NCBI RefSeq assembly: GCF_018399035.1
Contig: NZ_CP073760.1
Location: forward strand, 5,270,501 to 5,334,500
Direction of reading: 5' to 3'
Source: Thiocapsa sp.
GTDB taxonomy: Bacteria > Pseudomonadota > Gammaproteobacteria > Chromatiales > Chromatiaceae
Length of the DNA stretch: 64,000 nucleotides
Part shown: positions 1 through 8,767 of the stretch, piece by piece
Numbering within the stretch: the stretch's first letter is position 1
Layout of the letters: each line of letters opens with the position of its first letter
Notes under the pieces: model-generated
The model's input: only the letters and a program-made list of their open reading frames with translations
The model's database searches: none
Told to the model about the DNA's origin: nothing
Program-made: the position numbers and the translations under genes

Positions 1-1692
1 GTCGGAGAAGTCGTTCACCATGGCCTTCATCGCCTCGACCTGCTGGACGATCGTCCGGGTCGAGCGATCGATGATCTTGGCGTCCGCCTCGTCGGCCTTG
101 GCGAGCAGCTTATGGCGCAGACGCTCCGCCGAGAGCTGGATCGGCGTCAAGGGGTTCTTGATCTCGTGGGCCAGCCGCCGCGCCACCTCGCCCCAGGCGG
201 CATTGCGCTGTGCGGTGATCAAAGAGGTGATGTCGTCGAAGACCACCACGTGACCCCGTTGCTCGTTGTCCGAGAGCGGCAGCGGGCTGCCGCGGCACAT
301 CAGGGTCTGACGGGTCTCGCCGCGATCGAGCTCGATCTCCGCACGCCAATCCTCCCCGGCGACGATATGGCAGCGCACGGTCTCGGTCCAGGGCGTGAGC
401 CAGGGCAGCTCGCGCTCCACGCGCGCGAGCTCCGGCTGCTCGTCCTCGGCGAAGGCAAGCGACAGGATCTGACGCGCCGCGGGGTTGGAGGTCCGCAGTC
501 GCTGATCGGCATCCAAGGCGATGACCCCGGACGACAGACGACCCAGGACCGTTTCCAGATAGTTGCGCTGGGTCTCCACCGCCTGTTGGCTGCGGTTCGC
601 GGCATCCCGTGCCCGGGCGATCCGCCGCGTCATCGCGTTGAAGGAGGCGACCAGGAAGGCGAGCTCGTCGTCGTGCTTGGGCAGCGGGAGCTGTTGCTCG
701 TAGTCGCCCTCGGCGATCGCGCGGGTGCCGCGGGCGATGTCCGCCACCGGCGCGACGAGACGTCGTGCGATATGAAAGGCGGCGATCACCGCGGCCATGA
801 CACCGAACAGGAGCACCAGCGACAGGGTCAGGGAAAAGCTCAGCTTCAACGACTGGCGCAGATACGCCAGCTCGGTGTAGCGATTGTAGGCGTCCTCCAG
901 GCGCTCCGAGAACTCGGTGATGCGTGCCGAGGTCGGGAAGATCGCCTGCATCTGCATGTCCCGCCCGCGCGGGTCCTGCACCAACACCCGCACGATCAGC
1001 TCGCCGCCGAGGTCGCTTTCCAGACCGACATAGTTGTTGCCGGCGCGCACGCTCTGCTGGATCTCGCGCTCGGCCTGATTCGGAACCAGCTGGGTCGGAT
1101 CCTCGTTGGCGTTGCCGAGCACGTGACCGCCGGTGGCGTAGACGGTCAGCTCGATGGCGCCGGCCTGACGGCGCAGATTGTCGAGGCTCAGCGCGATGGC
1201 GGTCGAGGAGCGATCCTCGATCCCGGCGATGAGCTGCTCGGTATACCGTGCAAGGACCCGCTGGTTGAGATCGAGCGAGGCCTGATTCAAGACCAGCGCG
1301 TCCTGCATGGCCTGGCCGATTTCCACGTCGAACCAACTGTCGATCCCGCGCAGCAGGAACCCGAGGGAGAAGTAATAGACCACGCCCACCGGCAGCAGCG
1401 AGACCAGGACGAAGAGCACCAGGATCCGCCCGGTCAGGCGTGAGCCGGCGGCCTGCCGGCGATACCGGCGCACCAGCTTCACGATGTTGACGATGACCAG
1501 GATGGCGAGCGCGCCCAGACCGGCCAACACCACCGAGAGCAGCGGGACGAAGGCGCGACTCAGGGTCTCGGAGTTCTCGACCGCATCGCGCATCAGCACC
1601 AAGACGACGAAGAGCGCCAGGATCAATGCCGCGACCGGCAAGGCGCCGAGTCCGCGCAGGCGTGCTAAGGCGTTAAAGGCCACTTGCTCCAC
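1..1692 (-). CDS. ntrY: NtrY-like sensor histidine kinase (3' end outside window)
   Basis: Membrane-bound sensor kinase of the NtrY type, normally paired with the response regulator NtrX in nitrogen or redox control. The reverse strand reads a hydrophobic N-terminus with several membrane segments, then an extracytoplasmic region, a HAMP-like linker, a PAS region and the phospho-acceptor motif HEIKNPLTPIQLSAERLR near 110-170. The ATP-binding domain lies beyond base 1. The start is uncertain: GTG at 1692 or GTG at 1683, both inside the end of the upstream DUF4390 gene, so the two genes are probably translationally coupled. NtrY next to DUF4390 and rsmB is a common gammaproteobacterial arrangement. 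Confidence 0.85.
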   Translation of the reverse strand, partial: MEQVAFNALARLRGLGALPVAALILALFVVLVLMRDAVENSETLSRAFVPLLSVVLAGLGALAILVIVNIVKLVRRYRRQAAGSRLTGRILVLFVLVSLLPVGVVYYFSLGFLLRGIDSWFDVEIGQAMQDALVLNQASLDLNQRVLARYTEQLIAGIEDRSSTAIALSLDNLRRQAGAIELTVYATGGHVLGNANEDPTQLVPNQAEREIQQSVRAGNNYVGLESDLGGELIVRVLVQDPRGRDMQMQAIFPTSARITEFSERLEDAYNRYTELAYLRQSLKLSFSLTLSLVLLFGVMAAVIAAFHIARRLVAPVADIARGTRAIAEGDYEQQLPLPKHDDELAFLVASFNAMTRRIARARDAANRSQQAVETQRNYLETVLGRLSSGVIALDADQRLRTSNPAARQILSLAFAEDEQPELARVERELPWLTPWTETVRCHIVAGEDWRAEIELDRGETRQTLMCRGSPLPLSDNEQRGHVVVFDDITSLITAQRNAAWGEVARRLAHEIKNPLTPIQLSAERLRHKLLAKADEADAKIIDRSTRTIVQQVEAMKAMVNDFSD

Positions 1693-2255
1693 CCGCTGGA
1701 GAGTTTCCAGGACGGTTTCAGGTAAGCGATCGGACGCAGCGGAAGCGGCAGCTCTTCGATGTCGAGCGAGGCCCGGATCTGGACCTCGTAGTCCGCGTCG
1801 TCCTCGAGACTCGACGCACCGATCAACGACAGATCGGTGATCTCGCCGAGCGCGCGAATCGCCGCATCGCGGCTGACGAAGCTGCGGCCCTCGGTGCCGG
1901 GAAGCCGGTAGACCTCGTAGCGCTCCGAGAGTGGCTTGTAGCGAATGGCGTAGCGCAGCTGCAGATCCACTCGGCTGTCCTCCCAGAGCCAGGCCCCGAC
2001 CCGACGGACCTGAATCTGCACCAGGATGGTCAGCGGCACGCCGTTCTCGAGCGCCTCGAGCGCCTCGGTGCTGAAACGATAGTCCAACACGGCATTCATG
2101 AAGAAGGTGTCGTCGACGAGCCGCGTCTCGATCTTCTCGACCCGCAGCCCGTCCTTGGCCGCGCCGGATGCGGCGCTCATGAGCAAGAGCAGGGGGGCGA
2201 GCATCAGCCCCGCCAGCAGAAACCTCCAGGGATGGACTGCGGACCGCCGAGTCAT
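1665..2255 (-). CDS. DUF4390 domain protein, exported or membrane-anchored
   Basis: A 196-residue protein of unknown function. The N-terminus has basic residues and then a hydrophobic stretch (about residues 10-30) ending in small residues, so it is probably exported or anchored in the inner membrane. The rest looks like the DUF4390 family, which usually sits between rsmB and ntrY, as here. The ATG at 2255 overlaps the rsmB stop codon (ATGA), which fixes the start; the longer upstream reading is a shadow of rsmB. The 3' end overlaps the presumed ntrY start by about 28 bases. No catalytic motif is visible. Confidence 0.8.
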   Translation of the reverse strand: MTRRSAVHPWRFLLAGLMLAPLLLLMSAASGAAKDGLRVEKIETRLVDDTFFMNAVLDYRFSTEALEALENGVPLTILVQIQVRRVGAWLWEDSRVDLQLRYAIRYKPLSERYEVYRLPGTEGRSFVSRDAAIRALGEITDLSLIGASSLEDDADYEVQIRASLDIEELPLPLRPIAYLKPSWKLSSGWSKWPLTP

Positions 2256-4564
2256 GACGCCGGACGTTCGATCAGTGCGAAATAAAAGCCGTCGTTCGCC
2301 CCGTCTCGGGGAAGCAGCTGGAGGCCGTGCGAGAGTGCGCGGCCCCCGGGCGCCGTGATCGGACACTCGCGCGCATCCGGATGGCGCTCCAGGAAGGCGG
2401 CGATGCGATGCTGGTTCTCGTCCGCGATCAAGGAGCAGGTCGCATACAGCAGCCGCCCGCCCGGGGCGAGCAGCGGCCAGGCCGCCTCGAGGATCCGATC
2501 CTGCAAGGCGCACAGCGCCGGGATGTCCGCATTGCGGCGCAGCCATTTGATGTCGGGATGGCGACGGATCACGCCGGTGGCCGAGCAGGGCACGTCCAGC
2601 AGGATGCGATCGAAGGGCTTGGCGGTCCAGCTGCCTCGCGGCTCGGCCGCGTCGCCGAGTGCGACCTCGGCGGTCAGGCCCAGTCGCGCGAGCATGTCGC
2701 GAATCGATTTGAGCCGGGTCGGGGCATTGTCGATCGCCAGCAGATCGAGCCGGTTCTCGGCGCGCTCCAGGATGCCGGCGGTCTTTCCGCCGGGCGCGGC
2801 ACAGGCGTCGAGGACGCGCTGTCCGGGGTGCGCATCCAGCAGTTCGGCCGCCAGCTGGGCGCCGCCGTCCTGCACCGAGACCAGTCCTTCCGAGAAGCCG
2901 GGCAGCTCATGGGTCGGGCGCGGTTGGTCGAGCGTCAGGCCCATGTCGCAGCCGGGGATGGGCCGTGCGGTGATGCCGGCGGCGGCGAGCGTGCCGAGAT
3001 AGGCGTGCCGATCGCTCCGGATTCGATTGACGCGCAGACTCATGGGCGCACGGCCATTGCTGGTCCGCACGACCTGCTCCCAATCCTCCGGCCAGTTCTC
3101 GCGCAGGCGATCGAGCAGCCATTCGGGAAAGAGCCAGCGCACGGCAGGCTCTCGATCGACCTCGGCCAAGAGTGCTTCGCGTTCGCGCAGAAACCGACGC
3201 AACAGCGCGTTCACCAAGGCCGCCTTGTCGGGCTTGCCGATGAGTCGGCTGGCCTCGACCGTGGCGGCGACCGCGGCATGGTCGGGCGTGTCCATCGCGA
3301 CGAGCTGATACAGGCCGATCAGGATCAGCGATTCGAGATCCTTGTCCGCAGGCTTGACCGGGTGATTGAGCAGGCGCGCGACCAGCGCCTCCAGGCGCGG
3401 CAGGGTGCGCAGCGAGCCGTAAACCATCTCTTGCGTGAGGGCACGCTCGGCGGGCGCCTGCGCGGCGAGGCGGGTGTGCTCGAGCACGCGCGTCAGCGAC
3501 TGGCCGCGACCGCGCACGCCGAAGAGTGCCAGCGCGGCGGCTGCACGGGACTCGGCGCCGACCGGATGCCTTGCCGGGCCGGGGGCCTGCGGCCGGCGCT
3601 CAGCCAGCCGAGCGCCGTCCATCGAACGGGCGTTGAGGAAATCCGCGGCCGCCATCGCCCGTTTGCCGGGCGGCTGGAGACGCACGATGCGTACGACCCC
3701 TCGGCCGGCAGCGACCTCGATGCCCGATTTGCCGGCGCCGATCACGGTTCCCGGCGCGGCGTGCGTTGCACGCTCGGCGTCGATCTCGGCGTCCCAGACC
3801 CGCAGGGTCTCGGTGTCGAGGCGCGTCTGAGCGACGGGCCAGGGGTTGTAGGCGCGGATCATGCGTTCGATGATCTCGGCGGGTTGGTGCCAGTCGATGA
3901 TGGCCTCGTCCTTTGTCAGTTTGTGTGCGTAGGTGACCTCATCCTCGGCTTGCGGCTCGGGGATCAGGGATCCGTCGGCGATGCCGGGCAAGGCATCGAT
4001 CAGCGCACCCGCGCCCAATGCGGCGAGTCGGTCGTGCAGCTCGGCGCCGGTGTCGCGCGGCCCGATCGGTGTGGCCACGCGATGATGGACGGGTCCGGTA
4101 TCCAGCCCGGCCTCCATCTGCATGATGCACACACCGGTCTCGGTGTCGCCGGCGAGCAACGCGCGCTGAATCGGCGCTGCACCGCGCCAACGCGGCAGCA
4201 GCGAGGCATGGACGTTCACGCAACCCAAGCGGGGTGCTTCCAACACGGTGACCGGCAGAAGCAGCCCGTAGGCCACGACCACCATCAGATCGGCCTCGAA
4301 GGCGGCAAGGCGTCCGACGGCATCCGGGTCCTTCTTGAGGCTCTCGGGTTGGATCACCGGCAGGCCGCGCGTCAGGGCGAGCGCCTTCACCGGGCTCGCC
4401 TGGAGCTGTCGACCGCGCCCGGCCGGTCGGTCCGGTTGGGTGTAGACGGCGACGACCTGCAGCGGCGGCGTTCCCGCTCGTTCGCCCGGCGCATCGAGGA
4501 GCGCGGCAAGGCTCGGGACGGCGAAGTCGGGCGTTCCTGCGAAGATGATTCTCAGGGGGGTCAT
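2252..4564 (-). CDS. fmt-rsmB: Fmt-RsmB fusion: methionyl-tRNA formyltransferase joined to 16S rRNA m5C967 methyltransferase
   Basis: One open frame of 770 residues covers two normally separate proteins. Residues 1 to about 320 are Fmt, which formylates initiator Met-tRNA: it has the Rossmann start RIIFAGTPDFAVPSL, the folate-site motif SLLPRWRGAAP and the usual C-terminal end FLNARS-MDGARL. From about residue 325 the frame continues without a stop into RsmB: a NusB-like RNA-binding domain, the SAM motif DACAAPGGKT and the catalytic-Cys motif DVPCSATG. The combined length equals Fmt (about 315) plus RsmB (about 430). Just after Fmt a TGA is present one frame away (about 3602-3606), so loss of one base could have caused the fusion; a sequencing error is also possible. 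If there is a separate RsmB start, ATG 3622 is the nearest in-frame candidate. Confidence 0.85.
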   Translation of the reverse strand: MTPLRIIFAGTPDFAVPSLAALLDAPGERAGTPPLQVVAVYTQPDRPAGRGRQLQASPVKALALTRGLPVIQPESLKKDPDAVGRLAAFEADLMVVVAYGLLLPVTVLEAPRLGCVNVHASLLPRWRGAAPIQRALLAGDTETGVCIMQMEAGLDTGPVHHRVATPIGPRDTGAELHDRLAALGAGALIDALPGIADGSLIPEPQAEDEVTYAHKLTKDEAIIDWHQPAEIIERMIRAYNPWPVAQTRLDTETLRVWDAEIDAERATHAAPGTVIGAGKSGIEVAAGRGVVRIVRLQPPGKRAMAAADFLNARSMDGARLAERRPQAPGPARHPVGAESRAAAALALFGVRGRGQSLTRVLEHTRLAAQAPAERALTQEMVYGSLRTLPRLEALVARLLNHPVKPADKDLESLILIGLYQLVAMDTPDHAAVAATVEASRLIGKPDKAALVNALLRRFLREREALLAEVDREPAVRWLFPEWLLDRLRENWPEDWEQVVRTSNGRAPMSLRVNRIRSDRHAYLGTLAAAGITARPIPGCDMGLTLDQPRPTHELPGFSEGLVSVQDGGAQLAAELLDAHPGQRVLDACAAPGGKTAGILERAENRLDLLAIDNAPTRLKSIRDMLARLGLTAEVALGDAAEPRGSWTAKPFDRILLDVPCSATGVIRRHPDIKWLRRNADIPALCALQDRILEAAWPLLAPGGRLLYATCSLIADENQHRIAAFLERHPDARECPITAPGGRALSHGLQLLPRDGANDGFYFALIERPAS

Positions 4565-4599
4565 CGCGGCCGATCGCCGTTTGGGCCGTCGACCTTCGT

Positions 4600-4700
4600 C
4601 GCAAGACCGCCCGGCCCTGCGCCGACGCCGTTGGACTGCGCTGCGCTTGTCCACCCTACGCGGCTTGTCCCCCCGACGCTGCTTATCCCTAAGGCGCGTG
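4600..4700. repeat. Intergenic repeat family G, copy 1
   Basis: The gap between def and fmt holds a GC-rich element with the core GGACTGCGCTGCGCTTGTCC. The same core recurs as a large imperfect palindrome at 33985-34066. No gene is seen in the gap. Confidence 0.45.
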
Positions 4701-4724
4701 TCCAACCGACCGTTGCGGTCCGCG

Positions 4725-5258
4725 TCATAATACACCCCGACGTAGCTCGGGCTCGCTCGCGCCTTGGCGCTGCTCCTTCTCGAGCTTGCGGCGAATGCGC
4801 TGGCGCTTGAGCATCGAGATATGGTCGACGAAGAGCTTGCCGTCGAGATGATCGATCTCGTGTTGGATGCAGACCGCGAGCAGGCCGTCGGCGTCGAGCG
4901 TGAAGGGCTCGCCTTCGCGATCCAGCGCCTGGACGCGGACCCGCTCAGCACGTTTCACCGGCTCGAAGAAGCCGGGGACGGAGAGGCAGCCCTCGTCCAT
5001 CTGCTCTTCGCCCTCGCGCGCAAGGATCTCGGGGTTGATGAGGCAGAGAGGCGTGTCGTGGTTCTCCGAGACGTCGATCACCACGACCCGGCGCGGCACG
5101 TTGACCTGGATGGCGGCCAAACCGATGCCGGGTGCGGCATACATGGTCTCGAGCATGTCGTCGACCAGCCGCACGATATCGGCATCGACGCGTGCGACCG
5201 GAATCGCCTTGCGGCGGAGTCTTGGGTCCGGGAAGGTCAGGATATCGAGCTTTGCCAT
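4725..5258 (-). CDS. def: Peptide deformylase
   Basis: Removes the N-formyl group from nascent proteins, reversing the work of Fmt, whose gene lies 160 bases downstream on the same strand. The 177-residue product has all three metal-site motifs of type 1 deformylases: GIGLAAIQ, EGCLS and QHEIDHLDG (the Cys plus two His bind Fe2+, and the Glu is catalytic). The ATG at 5258 gives the canonical start MAKLDILTFPDPRL; the extra upstream residues of the longer frame resemble no known deformylase. Confidence 0.97.
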   Translation of the reverse strand: MAKLDILTFPDPRLRRKAIPVARVDADIVRLVDDMLETMYAAPGIGLAAIQVNVPRRVVVIDVSENHDTPLCLINPEILAREGEEQMDEGCLSVPGFFEPVKRAERVRVQALDREGEPFTLDADGLLAVCIQHEIDHLDGKLFVDHISMLKRQRIRRKLEKEQRQGASEPELRRGVL

Positions 5259-5473
5259 CGGGATGTCGTCTGGAAAATCTGTTCTCGGGGATCTCGGCTC
5301 TCGCCATCTGCGTGATCGCATCTCTCGGGGGGCTCGTCCCGCGAGCGGCCCGAAAAGAGAGATGTCGAGTCGGAAGCCGAGTAGAAGGGGTCGGGTGCAT
5401 GCGCTAGTATCCGCTTAATACTACACCCCGAAATGGGGCCGGGTGAATCCGTTTCGAGCATCCGGGAGGTCCG

Positions 5474-6694
5474 ATGCGTGTTTTGACCCCTCGTCTTACC
5501 GTCGGAGACGTCGTACTCGGCGTCCTGATCAGCCTGTTCGCCATGGCGCCGTCGTCGCCGGCGCGAGCGCTCGAGCTTGCCGAGGGCGCACCCGAGGTCT
5601 ACGAGGTGCGCCCCGGCGATACCCTCTGGTCGATCGCCGGGCGTTATCTGCGCGACCCCTGGCTCTGGCCCGAGATCTGGCACGCCAACGACGAGCAGGG
5701 CAACCCCGATCTCATCTACCCGGGAGAACGGCTGCGTCTGGTTCAGGTCGACGGCCGGCCGCGGGTCGTGCGCGACACCGCGGCCCGGGCGAGCGGCGAC
5801 ATGCGTGTCGTGCGCCTGAGTCCGCGGGTGCGGGTCAGCGCGCTCGAGGCCCCGGTGCCGATGATCCCCGTCGCCTCGATCGCGCCCTTCCTGACTCAGC
5901 CCTGGGTGGCGGAGTCCGACGCGATCAAACGCGCACCCTATGTCGTGGGTTTTGCCGACGATCGTACCGTCGCCGCGCCGTCGGACGACGTCTTCGTGCG
6001 TCGCATCGATACGAGCGCGGTCACCGAGTTCGAGATCCTGCGCCCCGGCGATGCACTGCGCGATCCGGAGACCAACCGTATCCTCGGCTACGAGGCCACC
6101 TTCGTGGCCAACGCCCTGCTCGAGCGCGTCGGGGATCCCGCGATCCTGCGGGTCATGCGAGCCGAGCGCGAGGTCGCGATCGGCGATCGCGTCATCCCGG
6201 CCTCGCTCGAGGCGCCGCTCGAGAACTTCTTCCCGCGTCCGGCGCCGGCCGGCATGCGCGGACAGATCCTCTCGGTGATGAACGGGATCACTCAGATCGG
6301 TCAGTACGACATCGTCACCGTTAACCGGGGATCGCACGACCGGCTGCAGCCCGGCCACGTCTTGGAGGTCTTTCGCGGCGGGGAGGAGGTTCGCGACAGG
6401 GTCCGCGACGGCGGCGTGAACTGGAACTGGAAGAGCGACGGACCTCTGACGGGCGCCTTCTGGCTCGGCAACGAGTATTCGGTGAGGGGCTGGAGCGAGA
6501 GTCCGACGGGCTCGAGCGCGCCCATCCCCCTGCATGCCGACATCGGTCGCGATCGCGCGACCTATATCCGTCCGATGCAGCGCGCGGGTCTGCTGATGGT
6601 CTTCCGAAGCTTCGATCGCGTGAGCTTTGCCCTCGTGCTCAACGCCGACCGGGCCATGAGCGTCGGCGACCGGGTCGCCCCGCCCCCACGATAA
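5474..6694 (+). CDS. LysM domain exported protein
   Basis: A 406-residue protein with an N-terminal signal sequence ending near ARA-LE (about residue 34). One LysM peptidoglycan-binding domain follows at about residues 42-90 (YEVRPGDTLWSIAGRYL ... NPDLIYPGERL). The rest has no recognised motif. It is probably periplasmic and cell-wall associated. The gene is divergent from def and is followed 16 bases later by dprA; LysM-dprA-smg-topA is a recurrent gammaproteobacterial gene order. No partner or enzymatic role can be read from the sequence. Confidence 0.88.
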   Translation: MRVLTPRLTVGDVVLGVLISLFAMAPSSPARALELAEGAPEVYEVRPGDTLWSIAGRYLRDPWLWPEIWHANDEQGNPDLIYPGERLRLVQVDGRPRVVRDTAARASGDMRVVRLSPRVRVSALEAPVPMIPVASIAPFLTQPWVAESDAIKRAPYVVGFADDRTVAAPSDDVFVRRIDTSAVTEFEILRPGDALRDPETNRILGYEATFVANALLERVGDPAILRVMRAEREVAIGDRVIPASLEAPLENFFPRPAPAGMRGQILSVMNGITQIGQYDIVTVNRGSHDRLQPGHVLEVFRGGEEVRDRVRDGGVNWNWKSDGPLTGAFWLGNEYSVRGWSESPTGSSAPIPLHADIGRDRATYIRPMQRAGLLMVFRSFDRVSFALVLNADRAMSVGDRVAPPPR

Positions 6695-6710
6695 CGGGTC
6701 CAATCGCCTC

Positions 6711-7853
6711 TTGAGCGTCTCCTCGAACTCGATCGCGGACTGGATCATCCTCATCTCCGCTCCGGGCATCGGGTCGCGTACGGCGACCCGATTGCTCGAA
6801 CGCTACGGCACGCCGCGCGCGGTCGCGGATGCCTCGCGACAGGATCTCGCCGCAGCCGGGATCTCGCCCGAGGCGATCGCCGCGCTCAAACAGCCGGACG
6901 CCGCGGCGCTCGAGCGCATCCTCGCCTGGGCCGATCAGCCCGACGCCTGCGTGCTGACGCGCGCCGATCCCCGCTATCCGCCGCTGCTCGCCGAGATCCC
7001 GGATGCCCCCCTGCTGCTGTACGTGCGCGGCGACCCGGAGCTGCTCGCCGAGCCGCAGATCGCGGTGGTCGGCAGCCGCAATCCAACCCCGTCGGGCCTC
7101 GAGATCACCCGCGACTTCGCCCGGCGGCTCGCCGCCGACGGTCTGCTGATCACCAGCGGTCTGGCGCTCGGAGTCGACGGCGCCGCGCACGCGGGCGCGC
7201 TGGAGACGGGGCGAACCATCGCGGTGCTCGGTACGGGGCCGGATCTGGTCTACCCCGCGACGCATCGCGATCTGGCCCGACGCATCGCCGAGCGCGGTGC
7301 GCTGGTCAGCGAGTTTCCGCCCGGCCAGGGGCCGGCGGCCCGGAATTTCCCGCGGCGCAACCGGATCATCAGCGGGCTCTCCGTCGGTGTCCTGGTCACC
7401 GAGGCGGCGCTCAAGAGCGGCTCCTTGATCACCGCACGCTTCGCGCTCGAGCAAGGTCGCGACGTCTTCGCAGTGCCCGGCTCCATCCGCAATCCCCTGT
7501 CGCGCGGCAGCCACGCCCTGATTCGCGACGGTGCCAAGCTGGTCGAAGAGCCCGCCGAGATCCTCCTCGAGCTGGCTCCGATGCTGCGCAACCTGCTCGC
7601 GGCCTGCCCCGGCGAGGTGCCTGCGGCGTCCGACGCGGCCTCCGCAGCGGCGGTTCGAGGCGGGTCCGCGGGGCTCGATGCGGACTATCGCGCCTTGCTC
7701 GATGCGATGGGATTCGACCCCGTGGCCCCCGACGAGCTGATCGCCAGCAGCGGACGCTCGGCCCGCGAGGTCTCGTCCATGTTGTTGGTCCTGGAGTTGG
7801 AGGGTCATGTATCATCGGCCCCTGGAGGCCGCTTTTGCCGGCTCGGTTCTTAA
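6711..7853 (+). CDS. dprA: DNA processing protein DprA/Smf
   Basis: DprA binds incoming single-stranded DNA and loads RecA in natural transformation. This 380-residue protein has an N-terminal helix-hairpin-helix/SAM-like region, then the Rossmann-type DNA-binding domain with VVGSRNPTPSG, the SGLALGVDGAAHAGAL stretch and FPRRNRIISGLS. A C-terminal winged-helix-like segment (about 310-380) follows. The start is TTG at 6711, and no ATG or GTG gives a complete N-terminus. It probably forms an operon with the LysM gene upstream and smg downstream. Confidence 0.95.
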   Translation: MSVSSNSIADWIILISAPGIGSRTATRLLERYGTPRAVADASRQDLAAAGISPEAIAALKQPDAAALERILAWADQPDACVLTRADPRYPPLLAEIPDAPLLLYVRGDPELLAEPQIAVVGSRNPTPSGLEITRDFARRLAADGLLITSGLALGVDGAAHAGALETGRTIAVLGTGPDLVYPATHRDLARRIAERGALVSEFPPGQGPAARNFPRRNRIISGLSVGVLVTEAALKSGSLITARFALEQGRDVFAVPGSIRNPLSRGSHALIRDGAKLVEEPAEILLELAPMLRNLLAACPGEVPAASDAASAAAVRGGSAGLDADYRALLDAMGFDPVAPDELIASSGRSAREVSSMLLVLELEGHVSSAPGGRFCRLGS

Positions 7854-7955
7854 AGCGGAGACATCCGGGTTGCCCAGAACGGAACGCCTGAATGCAATGC
7901 CGGTGCAGTCCGCTCCCGTCAGCCCTCGGGCTGACGCCGCCCACGAGGTTGGCTG

Positions 7956-8432
7956 ATGTACGAAAACATGGTCGATGTGCTGATCTATCTCTACGAGAAC
8001 TACATGGACGGCGAGGGTCAGCCCCCGGCCGATCAAGGTGCACTGGAGGACGAGCTCGCTCAGGCCGGCTTCACCCCGACCGAGATCGAAAAGGCACTGC
8101 TCTGGCTCGACGAGCTGGCGGCGGGTGTCGAGGTCCCGCAGTATCACGACCATACTCTAGGCTCCATCCGCGTCTACAACGAGGCGGAGACCAGCAAGTT
8201 GGACGTCGAGGCGCGCGGTCTGCTGCTGTTTTTGGAGCAGAACGGGATTCTGGACCCCGTCAGTCGCGAGCTCGTGATCGACCGCCTGCTCGCGATCGAT
8301 CACGCACTGGTCGGGCTCGACGAGGTCAAGTGGGTCGTCTTGCTGGTCTTGATGAATCGTCCCGGTCGCGAGGATGCCTTTTCGCAGATGGAGGATCTGG
8401 TGTACAACGACGAGCCGGTTTACCTTCATTGA
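7956..8432 (+). CDS. smg: Smg protein (DUF494)
   Basis: A 158-residue protein of the Smg/DUF494 family, whose biochemical role is unknown; the family is nearly always found between dprA and topA, as here. It starts MYENMVDVLIYLYENYM and is rich in acidic and helical segments. It has no signal peptide or membrane segment, so it is cytoplasmic. The start ATG at 7956 matches the family. Confidence 0.93.
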   Translation: MYENMVDVLIYLYENYMDGEGQPPADQGALEDELAQAGFTPTEIEKALLWLDELAAGVEVPQYHDHTLGSIRVYNEAETSKLDVEARGLLLFLEQNGILDPVSRELVIDRLLAIDHALVGLDEVKWVVLLVLMNRPGREDAFSQMEDLVYNDEPVYLH

Positions 8433-8508
8433 ACCGCATTGAACCGCGTCAGGAATGACCTGCTGCCTTGTCGAGTCGGTGCGGGATCTCACGTGTAAGC
8501 AAGCGTCG

Positions 8509-8620
8509 GAGCCGGCGCGGTTTAGGTTCTGAAAAGCATAATTATTCTCGTGACACCGCTCCGGCGGCGTCACGCGTCTGCCCGGCGCGCCGCGCCGCGT
8601 GCGGCGATGTCCCGGCCGAT
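8509..8620. repeat. Half copy of palindrome family A followed by repeat family F copy 1
   Basis: The 335-base gap between smg and topA holds a half element ending GGCGCGGTTTAG (8509-8527). It is followed by a copy of family F, which begins CTCGTGACACCGCTC and contains CGGCGGCGTCACGCGTCTGC (8546-8620). Family F also occurs at 41330-41410 and 46577-46655. No gene is seen in the gap. Confidence 0.6.
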
Positions 8621-8695
8621 CTCCGGGTCGGCTCTCCGAGACCTGAATTTTCGTCCAACCGGCCCTCTCGGCGCCGACCATCTCTTCAACGCCCC

Positions 8696-8727
8696 TTGAC
8701 GCGCCGATGCGAACCGGGTTTACCCTA
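8696..8727 (+). promoter_or_regulatory. Possible sigma70 promoter for topA
   Basis: TTGACG at 8696-8701 could be a -35 element. It is followed 18-20 bases later by TTTACCCT as a weak -10, about 40 bases before the topA ATG. The match at -10 is poor, so this is tentative. Confidence 0.35.
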
Positions 8728-8767
8728 GAGATCCCGATCCGTTCGCTTCCGTTCGCTTGCAGACATC

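Noticed and set aside
2327..4810. Long plus-strand open frame (over 800 codons) opposite fmt-rsmB
   Set aside because: It is the antisense shadow of a clearly recognised gene pair in GC-rich DNA. Its translation has no domain and is rich in Arg, Gly and Asp-His patterns typical of reverse reading.
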